Shown: positions 29,301 to 37,459 of the stretch, piece after piece | Layout: each line of letters starts with the position of its first letter | Position numbering within the stretch: position 1 is the first letter of the stretch | The notes under the pieces: model-generated | What the model was told of the DNA's origin: nothing | The model's input: the letters and a program-made list of their open reading frames with translations, nothing else | Databases searched by the model: none | Made by a program: the position numbers and the translations under genes | NCBI RefSeq assembly: GCF_029894335.1 | Contig: NZ_JARXZC010000004.1 | Span: 248,001 to 312,000, forward strand | Direction: 5' to 3' | DNA length: 64,000 nucleotides | Origin: Kitasatospora sp. MAP5-34 | Lineage (GTDB): Bacteria; Actinomycetota; Actinomycetes; Streptomycetales; Streptomycetaceae

Positions 29301-29822
29301 CTACGCGCGGCCGCGCAGGTTGCGCAGGTGCTCGGCGACGGGGGCCAGGGCCGCGTAGAGGGTGTCGATCTGCTCAGGGGTGAAGCGGTCGATGAAGTGC
29401 GCCCGGACGCTGCGGACATGGTGGGGGGCGACCTTCTGCATGGTCTCCCAGCCGAGTTCGGTCAGGTGGGCGTAGAGGCCGCGCCGGTCGCCGGGACAGT
29501 CCTGGCGGAGCACCAGCCCGGCGTTCTCCATCCGGGTGATCTGGTGTGAGAGCCGGCTCTTGGACTGCAGGGTCGCGGTGGCGAGGTCGGTCATCCGCAT
29601 CCGGCGGTCGGGGGCCTCGGAGAGCACGACGAGGATCTCGTAGTCGTTGCTCGCCAGGTTGTGCGGCTGCAGTTCACGGCCCAGCTGGTAGTCCAGGAGT
29701 TTGCTGATCTCCAGATGGGCACGCCAGAACTGCTGCTCCTTGGCGGTGAGCCAGGGGGCCTCCTCCGCTGCCACGGGGGGAGGGGAGGAGGCCGCTGCGG
29801 GGTCGGTGGTGTGCGTGTCCAT
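29301..29822 (-). CDS. MarR-family transcriptional regulator
   Basis: 173 residues. A winged helix-turn-helix is visible in MRMTDLATATLQSKSRLSHQITRMENAGLV followed by the wing CPGDRRGLYAHLTELG. A flexible ~20-residue N-terminus precedes WLTAKEQQFWRAH. Its position after meaB fits where S. coelicolor has absC (SCO5405) as I recall, but I have not been able to confirm orthology. A 20-bp inverted repeat at 29842-29861 just upstream of the start may be its own operator. Confidence 0.88.
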   Translation of the reverse strand: MDTHTTDPAAASSPPPVAAEEAPWLTAKEQQFWRAHLEISKLLDYQLGRELQPHNLASNDYEILVVLSEAPDRRMRMTDLATATLQSKSRLSHQITRMENAGLVLRQDCPGDRRGLYAHLTELGWETMQKVAPHHVRSVRAHFIDRFTPEQIDTLYAALAPVAEHLRNLRGRA

Positions 29823-29841
29823 ACCGACAAGTATAGCCGCG

Positions 29842-29861
29842 ATTGTTAAATGTTGTACAAT
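29842..29861 (-). promoter_or_regulatory. Candidate MarR operator
   Basis: ATTGT (29842-29846) and ACAAT (29857-29861) form a 20-bp inverted repeat in an unusually AT-rich stretch, 20 bp upstream of the MarR start codon. Size and position fit MarR autoregulation. Confidence 0.5.
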
Positions 29862-29897
29862 ATGACTTTGTCCTGGAAGGCCAGCGGGGACAGGACG

Positions 29898-30683
29898 TCA
29901 GGCGCTCTTCACGGCCGCGCGCGGTGTGCCGGCTGCCTGCTCGACCTCCAGCAGTGAGGCCGAGTGCCGCTCGGCCTCGAAAGCCACCACGCCGCCGCGC
30001 AGCCCGAACAGTCGCTTGGAGACCAGGATCCAGACCACTGCAGCGACGTTCAGCAGCAGCGTACAGACCTTCACCGCGCTGACGTGGTGGGTGAGTTCGT
30101 ACCCCTCGAGCGGGAGGAAGGCGGCGGTCGCCACCACCGTGAGGTACTCCGCCCAGCGTCGGCCCAGCCAGAGCCCGACCGCCTCGACCAGCTCGATCAG
30201 CGCGTACGCCAGCAGGGCGCCCGCCACGATCAGCAGGGTGCTGTGCTTGTAGTCGAAGCTCTTGCGGATGGTGTCGGCGATGGGGGAGTGCTCGAGGTCG
30301 TAGTGGAAGTGGTCGGTGACGGGCTTGAGGACGGTCAGGTTCTGGTCGAAGAACTCCCGGACCGCGTCCTGGCTGTTGGAGAACTTCCAGACCGCCCAGG
30401 CGATCAGGATGATCAGCACACCACGGAAGAGCCGCTCGATCGCGAGGAAGCGGAGGATGAACAGGTCCCGCAGCGCCTTGCCGCGCGGCACCAGCGGCGC
30501 CTGCCCGGCGGGGCCGGAACCGTGCGGTGCGCCGAGTGCGAAGTCCCCGCAGCGCAGGCAGCGCCAGACCTCGCCGAGCTCGGTGTGGGCCTCCAGTCGG
30601 GCGCGCAGCGCGGGTTCGGTGGGCGCGTACGTGACGTGGCCGCGCTTCGAGCAGGTCCGGCGATTCCAGTCGATCTTGAACAT
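29898..30683 (-). CDS. DUF2127 family membrane protein
   Basis: 261 residues. The N-terminus carries two Cys pairs (RRTCSKRGH and RCLRCGDFALG), possibly a metal-binding knuckle. Four hydrophobic segments follow (for example LIILIAWAVWKFS and LLIVAGALLAYALIELVEAVGLW), with the DUF2127 pattern RRWAEYLTVVATAAFLPLEGYEL. Function unknown. It ends 75 bp upstream of the MarR gene, so the two may be co-transcribed. Confidence 0.85.
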   Translation of the reverse strand: MFKIDWNRRTCSKRGHVTYAPTEPALRARLEAHTELGEVWRCLRCGDFALGAPHGSGPAGQAPLVPRGKALRDLFILRFLAIERLFRGVLIILIAWAVWKFSNSQDAVREFFDQNLTVLKPVTDHFHYDLEHSPIADTIRKSFDYKHSTLLIVAGALLAYALIELVEAVGLWLGRRWAEYLTVVATAAFLPLEGYELTHHVSAVKVCTLLLNVAAVVWILVSKRLFGLRGGVVAFEAERHSASLLEVEQAAGTPRAAVKSA

Positions 30684-30850
30684 AGGTGACTCCCCCGTGA
30701 GCAGGACTTCGGCGCGGGTCTGTCGGTCAGAACCGTGCGGCAGAAGAATATGGGCACCCCGGCCGGAGGGCGTACGTCAGGTCGGTGATAATGGACGAAC
30801 GCTTGTGCGCCGGTTCACAAGCCTGCCGACCCGTCTATGAGGTAATCCCT

Positions 30851-31174
30851 GTGAAGAGCAGCGCCGTCCACCGCCTGCGCCTTGTGTCCGCACCCGAGGG
30901 CCTGTCGTTCCTCCTGCTGATCACGTGCTCGGTCCTCAAGCGCACGACCAGCTTCGACGCTGTTTATCCGATGGGCTGGATCCACGGCGTCCTGTTCATC
31001 CTGTACGTGGTCTTCCTCTACGTCGCCTGGCAGGAGCGCCGCTGGGACAACAAGCGCGCGGCGCTGCTGTTCCTCCTCGCGTGCCTGCCGACCGGCGGGT
31101 TCTTCGCCGAGCGGATGCTCGCCAAGGAGGAGCGCGGCGAGTACCCGGCGAAGGCCGAGCCGGCCGCCGCCTGA
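30851..31174 (+). CDS. DUF3817 small membrane protein (copy 1)
   Basis: 107 residues from GTG 30851 (VKSSAVHRLRLV). Three hydrophobic helices with the DUF3817 pattern HRLRLVSAPEGLSFLLL, GWIHGVLFILYVVFLY and FFAERMLAKEE. The ribosome-binding site is weak (GAGG at 30838). A second DUF3817 gene lies at 31865 with a MarR gene between. Function unknown. Confidence 0.85.
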   Translation: MKSSAVHRLRLVSAPEGLSFLLLITCSVLKRTTSFDAVYPMGWIHGVLFILYVVFLYVAWQERRWDNKRAALLFLLACLPTGGFFAERMLAKEERGEYPAKAEPAAA

Positions 31175-31190
31175 TCCGGACGCGCAGAGC

Positions 31191-31230
31191 GCGGATGCCG
31201 GGCCTCCCCTTCGGAGCGCCCGGCATCCGC
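31191..31230. terminator. Perfect 13-bp hairpin
   Basis: GCGGATGCCGGGC (31191-31203) pairs with 31218-31230, 17 bp beyond the DUF3817 stop. Likely terminator. Confidence 0.7.
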
Positions 31231-31242
31231 GCGTAGCGGGTG

Positions 31243-31270
31243 GCAGGCGTCCACCATCGTGGACGCCTGC
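31243..31270. promoter_or_regulatory. 12-bp inverted repeat before MarR gene
   Basis: GCAGGCGTCCAC (31243-31254) and its complement at 31259-31270 are separated by CATC. It may be a second terminator stem or an operator for the MarR gene that starts 35 bp later; the sequence alone does not decide. Confidence 0.45.
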
Positions 31271-31304
31271 TTCCCGCTCGCGGGCCCGCCGGTACGGTGG
31301 GGGC

Positions 31305-31820
31305 GTGTCCAAGCCCCTCGCTCTCGACTTCGACCCGATCGCCCGCGCCGACGAACTCTGGACCCGCCGGTGGGGCGGCGTCCCCGCCATGTCGGCGATC
31401 ACCTCGGTGATGCGAGCCCACCAGATCCTGCTGTCCCGGGTGGACGCGGTGGTCAAGCCGTACGGGTTGACCTTCGCCCGCTACGAGGCGCTGGTGCTGC
31501 TCACCTTCAGCCGGAGCGGGGAGCTGCCGCTCTCGAAGATCGGCGAGCGGCTGATGGTCCACCCGACCAGCGTCACCAACACCGTCGACCGCCTGGAGCG
31601 GGCCGGCCTGGTCTCCCGGCGGCCCAACCCGCTGGACGGCCGGGGCGTGCTCGCCAGCATCACCGCACGCGGGCGCGAGGTGGTCGAGCAGGCGACCCGG
31701 GAGCTGATGGCGATGGACTTCGGCCTGGAGGGCTACACCGAGGCGCAGTGCCACGAGGTCTTCGAGCTGCTCCGCCCGCTGCGGGTGGACGCCGGGGACT
31801 TCACGCCCCCGCAGGTGTAG
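31305..31820 (+). CDS. MarR-family transcriptional regulator
   Basis: 171 residues, start GTG 31305. The winged HTH is LPLSKIGERLMVHPTSVTNTVDRLERAGLVSRRPNPLDGRGVLASITARG, flanked by dimerisation helices. The N-terminal LDFDPIARADELWTRRWG is shared by a streptomycete subgroup. It lies between two DUF3817 genes and upstream of icmA; whether it controls these is unknown. Confidence 0.92.
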   Translation: MSKPLALDFDPIARADELWTRRWGGVPAMSAITSVMRAHQILLSRVDAVVKPYGLTFARYEALVLLTFSRSGELPLSKIGERLMVHPTSVTNTVDRLERAGLVSRRPNPLDGRGVLASITARGREVVEQATRELMAMDFGLEGYTEAQCHEVFELLRPLRVDAGDFTPPQV

Positions 31821-31864
31821 GGGCGCGGCAAAAGCACCCGAAGCGGACGGTTACCCTCGATGGC

Positions 31865-32197
31865 ATGAAGCAGAGTGTGCTGACCCGCTACCGGGCCATG
31901 GCGTATGTCACGGGTGTCCTCCTGATCCTGCTGACCCTGGGCGTGATCGCCAAGTACGTGCTGGGTATCTCGGGTGCGGCCGGCTTCACCACCGCCGTCG
32001 GCATCGCGCACGGCTGGCTGTACGTGATCTACCTGGTCTTCGCCTTCGACCTCGGTACCAAGGCGAAGTGGCCGATGGGCAAGCTGGCCTGGGTGCTGCT
32101 GGCCGGGACGGTCCCGACCGCCGTCTTCTTCGTCGAGCGCAAGGTCACCCGCGAGGTCTCCGGGCTGGTTGTCGCCCCTGAGCCCGTCAACGCCTGA
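31865..32197 (+). CDS. DUF3817 small membrane protein (copy 2)
   Basis: 110 residues, ATG 31865, 44 bp after the MarR gene. Three hydrophobic helices; GIAHGWLYVIYLVFAFDLG and FFVERKVTRE match the pattern of copy 1 (HGVLFILYVVFLY, FFAERMLAKEE), so the two are paralogues. Function unknown; probably co-transcribed with the MarR gene. Confidence 0.87.
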   Translation: MKQSVLTRYRAMAYVTGVLLILLTLGVIAKYVLGISGAAGFTTAVGIAHGWLYVIYLVFAFDLGTKAKWPMGKLAWVLLAGTVPTAVFFVERKVTREVSGLVVAPEPVNA

Positions 32198-32212
32198 GCA
32201 CAGAGTCTTCCG

Positions 32213-32246
32213 GCGCCCTCTCCCGTTCGCGGGGAGGGCGCTTTTC
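32213..32246 (+). terminator. Intrinsic terminator with T-run
   Basis: GCGCCCTC (32213-32220) pairs with 32234-32241, extended by C/G pairs around TTCG, and is followed by CTTTTCTG. This is one of the few terminators here with a U-rich tail. Confidence 0.75.
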
Positions 32247-32314
32247 TGTGCCCTTTCGGCACGGTGCCCTTTCCGCAGGGTGCTCTTTCCACTACCCAGC
32301 TGCCATCGACAGAT

Positions 32315-32350
32315 ACTAGGACGTCCGAGTAAATTGGTAGGACGTCCTAC
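32315..32350. promoter_or_regulatory. Pair of GGACGTCC palindromes upstream of icmA
   Basis: Site 1 (32315-32330, ACTAGGACGTCCGAGT) is a 16-bp palindrome with one mismatched pair. Site 2 (32337-32350, GTAGGACGTCCTAC) is a perfect 14-bp palindrome. Their centres are 21 bp apart, two helical turns, so two dimers would bind on the same DNA face. They lie 54-89 bp before the icmA start. Operator function is inferred; the regulator is not identified. Confidence 0.6.
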
Positions 32351-32403
32351 TAGCTGTGCCGTCCCGATGTCGTGGCGGCCGTACGGAGTGGAGTACGGAG
32401 TCG

Positions 32404-34089
32404 ATGGACGCCGACGAGATCGAGGCCGGCCGGCAGCGCTGGCAGCAGCGGTACGACAAGGCCCGCAAGCGTGACGCGGACTTCAGCACCCTGAGCGGCG
32501 ACGAGGTCGACCCGGTCTACGGCCCGCCGCCCGGGCAGCCGGTCGAGGGCTTCGAGCGGATCGGCTGGCCGGGCGAGTACCCGTACACCCGTGGCCTGCA
32601 CGCCACCGGCTACCGGGGCCGGACCTGGACCATCCGCCAGTTCGCCGGCTTCGGCAACGCCGAGCAGACCAACGAGCGGTACCGGATGATCCTGGACTCC
32701 GGCGGCGGCGGCCTCTCGGTCGCCTTCGACATGCCGACGCTGATGGGCTACGACTCCGACGACCCCAAGTCGCTCGGTGAGGTCGGTCACTGCGGCGTCG
32801 CCATCGACTCGGCCGCCGACATGGAGGTGCTGTTCAACGACATCCCGCTCGGCGGTGTCACCACCTCGATGACGATCAGCGGCCCGGCCGTCCCGATCTT
32901 CTGCATGTACATCGTCGCGGCGGAGCGCCAGGGCGTCGATCCGGCGGTGCTCAACGGCACGCTGCAGACCGACATCTTCAAGGAGTACATCGCGCAGAAG
33001 GAGTGGCTCTTCGCACCCGAGCCGCACCTGCGCCTGATCGGCGACCTGATGGCGTACTGCGCCGAGGGCATCCCGGCGTACAAGCCGCTCTCGGTCTCCG
33101 GCTACCACATCCGTGAGGCCGGCGCGACGGCCGCGCAGGAGCTGGCGTACACCCTGGCGGACGGCTTCGCCTACGTCGAGCTGGGCCTCTCGCGCGGTCT
33201 GGACGTGGACGTCTTCGCACCCGGTCTCTCGTTCTTCTTCGACGCGCACCTGGACTTCTTCGAGGAGATCGCCAAGTTCCGCGCCGCCCGCCGGATCTGG
33301 GCCCGCTGGATGAAGGAGCGCTACGGCGCGAAGACCGACAAGGCGCAGTGGCTGCGCTTCCACACCCAGACGGCCGGCGTCTCGCTGACCGCGCAGCAGC
33401 CGTACAACAACGTCGTGCGTACTGCGGTGGAGGCCCTGTCGGCCGTCCTCGGCGGCACCAACTCGCTGCACACCAACGCCCTGGACGAGACGCTCGCGCT
33501 CCCGTCCGAGCAGGCCGCCGAGATCGCACTGCGTACGCAGCAGGTGCTGATGGAGGAGACCGGCGTCGCGAACGTCGCCGACCCGCTGGGCGGTTCCTGG
33601 TACGTCGAGGCGCTGACCGACCGGATCGAGGCGCAGGCCGAGGCGATCTTCCAGCGCATTCTCGACAAGGGCCGCGAGGACCACCCGATCGGGCCGATGA
33701 CGGCGGGCATCCTGCGCGGTATCGAGGAGGGCTACTTCACCGGCGAGATCGCCGAGGCGGCCTTCCAGTACCAGCAGTCGCTGGAGAAGGGCGACAAGCG
33801 GGTCGTCGGCGTCAACTGCCACCCCCGCAGTGTCACCCCCGAGTTGGAGATCCTCCGGGTCAGCCACGAGGTCGAGCGCGAGCAGGTCCGCGTGCTGGCC
33901 GCCCGCAAGGCCGCCCGCGACGAGAATGCCGTCCGGGCCGGTCTGGACGCGATGCTGGCTGCCGCCCGCTCCGGGGAGAACATGATCCCGCCGATGCTGG
34001 ACGCCATCCGCGCGGAGGTCACCCTCGGCGAGATCTGCAACACGCTGCGGGCGGAGTGGGGCATCTACCGGGAGATTCCGTCTTTCTGA
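32404..34089 (+). CDS. icmA: Isobutyryl-CoA mutase large subunit IcmA
   Basis: 561 residues from ATG 32404. It rearranges isobutyryl-CoA and n-butyryl-CoA using adenosylcobalamin; the B12-binding small subunit IcmB is not in the window. Substrate-specificity residues are those of isobutyryl-CoA mutase: Phe80 (TIRQFAGFG) and Gln198 (KEYIAQKEW), where methylmalonyl-CoA mutases have Tyr and Arg. Conserved blocks include [20 protein letters not shown] and [19 protein letters not shown]. Upstream ATG 32356 is possible but lacks family similarity. Palindromes at 32315-32350 and the terminator at 34107 frame the unit. Confidence 0.94.
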   Translation: MDADEIEAGRQRWQQRYDKARKRDADFSTLSGDEVDPVYGPPPGQPVEGFERIGWPGEYPYTRGLHATGYRGRTWTIRQFAGFGNAEQTNERYRMILDSGGGGLSVAFDMPTLMGYDSDDPKSLGEVGHCGVAIDSAADMEVLFNDIPLGGVTTSMTISGPAVPIFCMYIVAAERQGVDPAVLNGTLQTDIFKEYIAQKEWLFAPEPHLRLIGDLMAYCAEGIPAYKPLSVSGYHIREAGATAAQELAYTLADGFAYVELGLSRGLDVDVFAPGLSFFFDAHLDFFEEIAKFRAARRIWARWMKERYGAKTDKAQWLRFHTQTAGVSLTAQQPYNNVVRTAVEALSAVLGGTNSLHTNALDETLALPSEQAAEIALRTQQVLMEETGVANVADPLGGSWYVEALTDRIEAQAEAIFQRILDKGREDHPIGPMTAGILRGIEEGYFTGEIAEAAFQYQQSLEKGDKRVVGVNCHPRSVTPELEILRVSHEVEREQVRVLAARKAARDENAVRAGLDAMLAAARSGENMIPPMLDAIRAEVTLGEICNTLRAEWGIYREIPSF

Positions 34090-34106
34090 GGTTCCCTCCG
34101 GGGGTG

Positions 34107-34144
34107 CAGGGGTTCACGCCTTGGTTCCAAGGCGTGAACCCCTG
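34107..34144. terminator. Perfect 18-bp hairpin, bidirectional
   Basis: CAGGGGTTCACGCCTTGG (34107-34124) pairs with 34127-34144 around TT, followed by TGGTTTGTTCTG. It lies 17 bp after icmA and 17 bp beyond the stop of the oppositely oriented kinase gene. Confidence 0.85.
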
Positions 34145-34161
34145 TGGTTTGTTCTGAGAGG

Positions 34162-35517
34162 TCAGGTGAAGCGGAGGCGGAACAGCGCCCCGCCGCCGGG
34201 GGCCGCCTCCGCCGTGAGTTCGGCATGGTGGGCGCGGGCGATCTGGCGGGCCATGGCGAGGCCGAGGCCCGAGCCCGGTAGGGCCCGGGCGGCGGAGGCC
34301 CGGTAGAAGCGGTCGAAGACGTACGGGAGGTCCTCGGGGGCGATGCCGGGGCCGTGGTCGCGGACGGTCAGTTCGGGGCCGTCGTGCAGGGTGATCTCGA
34401 CCGGGCCGCCGGGCGGGCTGAACTTCGCCGCGTTGTCCAGCAGGTTGGCGAACAGCCGGGAGAGCCGGGCCGGTACGCCCCGGACGGTCGGGTCGCCCGT
34501 CATGACGCTGAGGAACTCGATCTCCGGCCAGTGGCCCCGGGCGGTGTCCACCGAGTGCTCCAGCAGCCCGCCCAGCCGGACCGACTCGACCAGCGCCTGC
34601 GGTTCCTCGTCCCGGGCCAGTTCGATCAGGTCGTTGACCAGTCCCGTCACCTCGCGCAGCTGGCGCTGCAACCCGGCGGTCGCCCTGGATCGCTGACTGT
34701 CCGTCAGGCGATCGGACTTGGCCAGCAGTTCGGCATTGGTGCGAAGTGCCGTGAGTGGTGTGCGCAGTTCGTGCGAGGCGTCCGCGACCAGGCGGCGCTG
34801 GGCCGTGACGGACTCTTCCAGGGCGCCGAGCATGGTGTTGAACGTCCTTGCCAGCCGCGTCACTTCGTCCTCGCCGCGCCCGGCCGGCAGGTCGATCCGT
34901 ACGCCGGCGTCCCGGGTCGCCGCGATCCGTTCGGCGGTCGCCGTCAGTCGGGCGACGGGGGCCAGTCCGGTGCGGGCCACCGCGTAGCCGAGCCCGCCCG
35001 CGAGCAGGATGCCCGCGCCCGCCACCACCGCCATCAGCTCCCCGGCCTGGGTGATCCCCTTCTGGACGGCGTCCGAGCGCAGGGCGACCTGCACTGCCTG
35101 GCCCGTCCCGAACGGCGTGGTGAGCATCCGGGCCGGGTGTCCGCTGACGGTGATGCCGTCGAAGTACGCCCCGCGCTGCCCGGCGGCGACCTGGCGGGTC
35201 GCCGGGGTGACCGGCAGGAGGTACGGCCTCGGCGGGTCGGCGGCCGGGCTGGCGGGCACGATCTGGGTGCACGCGGGCGCCGCCAGGTACCCGCACTCGC
35301 CGTAGACCACCTGCGGGCCCTGACCCCGGTACTGCTGCTGGACGAGGGTCGCGTGCTGGGTCAGCGTCAGGTCGAGCTGATGCACCAACTCGTAGCGGAT
35401 GATGGTGAATCCGGCCGCGCACACGCCCAGCGTGACCAGTGCCGCCGCCGCCGAGGTGACCAGTGCCAGCCGGGTGCGCAGCGGGCGCCGGGAGCGCCAG
35501 CGGGCGTGCGCCCTCAC
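34162..35517 (-). CDS. Sensor histidine kinase, OmpR-partner type
   Basis: 451 residues, start GTG 35517. Two membrane helices (~17-40 and ~160-182) enclose a ~120-residue external sensor domain containing two Cys (GECGYLAAPACTQ, 75 and 83) that could form a disulfide. HAMP, then HisKA with His249 in ADASHELRTPL, and HATPase motifs NLLDNAAKFS, VRDHGPGIA and GSGLGLAMARQIA follow. GTG overlaps the response regulator stop by 4 bp. Divergent from the MurG-like operon, hinting at a cell-envelope signal; that is inference. Confidence 0.94.
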   Translation of the reverse strand: MRAHARWRSRRPLRTRLALVTSAAAALVTLGVCAAGFTIIRYELVHQLDLTLTQHATLVQQQYRGQGPQVVYGECGYLAAPACTQIVPASPAADPPRPYLLPVTPATRQVAAGQRGAYFDGITVSGHPARMLTTPFGTGQAVQVALRSDAVQKGITQAGELMAVVAGAGILLAGGLGYAVARTGLAPVARLTATAERIAATRDAGVRIDLPAGRGEDEVTRLARTFNTMLGALEESVTAQRRLVADASHELRTPLTALRTNAELLAKSDRLTDSQRSRATAGLQRQLREVTGLVNDLIELARDEEPQALVESVRLGGLLEHSVDTARGHWPEIEFLSVMTGDPTVRGVPARLSRLFANLLDNAAKFSPPGGPVEITLHDGPELTVRDHGPGIAPEDLPYVFDRFYRASAARALPGSGLGLAMARQIARAHHAELTAEAAPGGGALFRLRFT

Positions 35518-36209
35518 TCCTCGTCCAGTCGGTAGCCGACCCCGTGCACGGTGTGCACCAGCCGTGGCGCGCCGCCGGCTTCGAGCTTGCGGCGGAGGTA
35601 GCCGACGTACACCGCAAGGGAGTTGGAGTCGGGCCCGAAGTCGGATCCCCAGACCCGCTCCATGATCAACTCGCGTGGCAGTACCTGGCCCGGGTTCTGC
35701 AGGAGCAGCTCAAGCAGGGCGAACTCGGTGCGGGAGAACTCCAGTGCCCGCCCGGCCCGGTTGCCCGTCCGGCTGACCGGGTCGACCGTCAAGTCGGCGA
35801 AGCTGTAGGCGTGTTCGGGCTCGGCGGGGGCCGCTCGGCGCAGCAGTGCACGCAGTCGGGCGGTCAACTCGTCCAGCGCGAACGGCTTCACCAGGTAGTC
35901 GTCGGCGCCCGCGTCCAGTCCGTCCACCCGGTCGCTGACCGAGTCGCGGGCGGTCAGCACCAGGATCGGCACCCGGTCGCCGAGCGCCCGCACCCGGCGG
36001 CAGACCGCCAGACCGTCCAGTACGGGCATCATCACGTCCAGGACGACGGCGTCGGGCTGCCAGGCCGACAACTCCGACAGCCCGGCCAGCCCGTCGGGCG
36101 CACCGCGCACGGCGTACCCCTCGACGGCGAGGCCGTCCTCGACGGCGGCCCGTACCTCCGGGTCGTCGTCCACCACCAGGACCTTCAGTGCTCTTGCCGG
36201 GCTGCTCAT
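35514..36209 (-). CDS. Response regulator, OmpR/PhoB family
   Basis: 231 residues. Receiver domain with acidic pair in LVVDDDPEV, phosphoacceptor Asp58 (VVLDVMMP), conserved Thr/Lys in LTARDS and LVKPF. The winged-helix domain covers ~135-228 (LEFSRTEFALLELLLQNPGQVLPRELIMERVWG). First gene of the two-component operon. The 65-bp region to the divergent glycosyltransferase gene has two CTCTC elements 22 bp apart (36220 and 36242), a possible direct-repeat site for this regulator. Confidence 0.95.
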   Translation of the reverse strand: MSSPARALKVLVVDDDPEVRAAVEDGLAVEGYAVRGAPDGLAGLSELSAWQPDAVVLDVMMPVLDGLAVCRRVRALGDRVPILVLTARDSVSDRVDGLDAGADDYLVKPFALDELTARLRALLRRAAPAEPEHAYSFADLTVDPVSRTGNRAGRALEFSRTEFALLELLLQNPGQVLPRELIMERVWGSDFGPDSNSLAVYVGYLRRKLEAGGAPRLVHTVHGVGYRLDEE

Positions 36210-36274
36210 GGGGACAACCCTCTCAAACCGGGCTATTAGAACTCTCTTACCTCCGCTCGACAGGCTCCGGTGTC

Positions 36275-37459
36275 ATGACAGAACACAGCGATTCCGGACC
36301 GTCCAGGCTGTCCGTGGTGATCGGGGCGGGTGGTACGGGCGGGCACATCTACCCGGGCCTCGCGCTGGCCGAGGCGCTGCGCCGGGCCGACCCGGCGGCG
36401 GTGATCTCCTTCGTCGGGACCGAACGCGGCCTGGAGACCCGGCTGATCCCGCAGGCCGGTTACCGCCTGCACACCGTCGACATGATCCCGTTCGACGCCT
36501 CGCTCGGGCTGCGCCGGTACCTGCTGCCCGCCGATCTGCTGCGCTCGGGCGCCCAGTGCCGGGAGATTCTGCGCGAGCAGGGCGCGCAGGTCGCGGTCGG
36601 GATGGGCGGTTATCCGAGCGCGCCGGTGATCGTCGGGGCGCGGCTGGCCGGGCTGCCCAGTGTGGTGCACGAGTCCAATGCCGTGCCGGGGCGGGCCAAC
36701 CGCTTCGCCGCCCGGCTCACCCCGCACCTGGCGCTCGCCTTCGACCGGACCAGGGAGCACCTCCCGGCGGGAGCGGGTGCGTCGGCCGAGACGGTCGGGA
36801 TGCCGATGGTCGGCGCGGTCGCCGGGCTTGACCGGGCGGCGCTCCGGCCCGCCGCGCGGATCCGGCTCGGCGTCGCGCCCGGCGAGCGGCTGGTGCTCTT
36901 CAACGGCGGCAGCCTGGGCGCGGCCCGGCTGACCGAGGCGGCGGTGGGACTCGCCGAGCGCTGGCGGGGGCGCCGGGACGTCCGGCTGCTGATCAAGACC
37001 GGGCCGGCCGCCCTGGACGAGGTCCGGGCCCGGCTGGCGGGCTCGCCGATCGCCTCGGCCGTCCCGTACCTGGACCGGATGGACCTCGCGTACGCCGCCG
37101 CCGACCTGGTGGTCTGCCGGGCCGGTTCGGCGACGGTCGCCGAGCTGGCGAGCGTCGGCCTGCCGTCCGTCCTGGTGCCGTACCCGCACGCCCCGCACGA
37201 CCACCAGACGCACAACGCGCGCGTTCTCTCGGACGCCGGTGCCGGGCTGCTGCTGCCCGACGGCGAGTGCACGGCCGACCGGCTCGCGAGCCTCGTCGAA
37301 CCGCTGCTGGCCGACCCGCTGCGGCTGGCCACGATGGGCCGCGCGGCCGACCCGGGCACCCACGCGCGGGCGGCGGACCTGCTGGCGGCCAAGGTGCTGA
37401 GCGTCATCGGGCGGACCGCCCGACCCGTTGTCGAAATCGAATCAAGGAGGGTCGCATGA
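36275..37459 (+). CDS. MurG-like GT28 glycosyltransferase
   Basis: 394 residues from ATG 36275. Nearly all MurG signatures are present: GAGGTGGHIYPGLA (17-30), VGMGGYPSAP, VHESNAVPGRANRFAARL, FNGGSLGAARL, VVCRAGSATVAELASVGLP and PYPHAPHDHQTHNA near 308. Canonical MurG adds GlcNAc to lipid I at the inner membrane; the housekeeping murG of streptomycetes lies in the division cluster, so this is probably a paralogue with a different acceptor or a backup role. It overlaps the SDR gene by 4 bp. Upstream in-frame ATG 36188 would run into the divergent regulator gene. Confidence 0.88.
   Translation: MTEHSDSGPSRLSVVIGAGGTGGHIYPGLALAEALRRADPAAVISFVGTERGLETRLIPQAGYRLHTVDMIPFDASLGLRRYLLPADLLRSGAQCREILREQGAQVAVGMGGYPSAPVIVGARLAGLPSVVHESNAVPGRANRFAARLTPHLALAFDRTREHLPAGAGASAETVGMPMVGAVAGLDRAALRPAARIRLGVAPGERLVLFNGGSLGAARLTEAAVGLAERWRGRRDVRLLIKTGPAALDEVRARLAGSPIASAVPYLDRMDLAYAAADLVVCRAGSATVAELASVGLPSVLVPYPHAPHDHQTHNARVLSDAGAGLLLPDGECTADRLASLVEPLLADPLRLATMGRAADPGTHARAADLLAAKVLSVIGRTARPVVEIESRRVA

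Noticed and set aside
32350..33867. 505-codon minus-strand frame opposite icmA
   Set aside because: Shadow of a certain gene.
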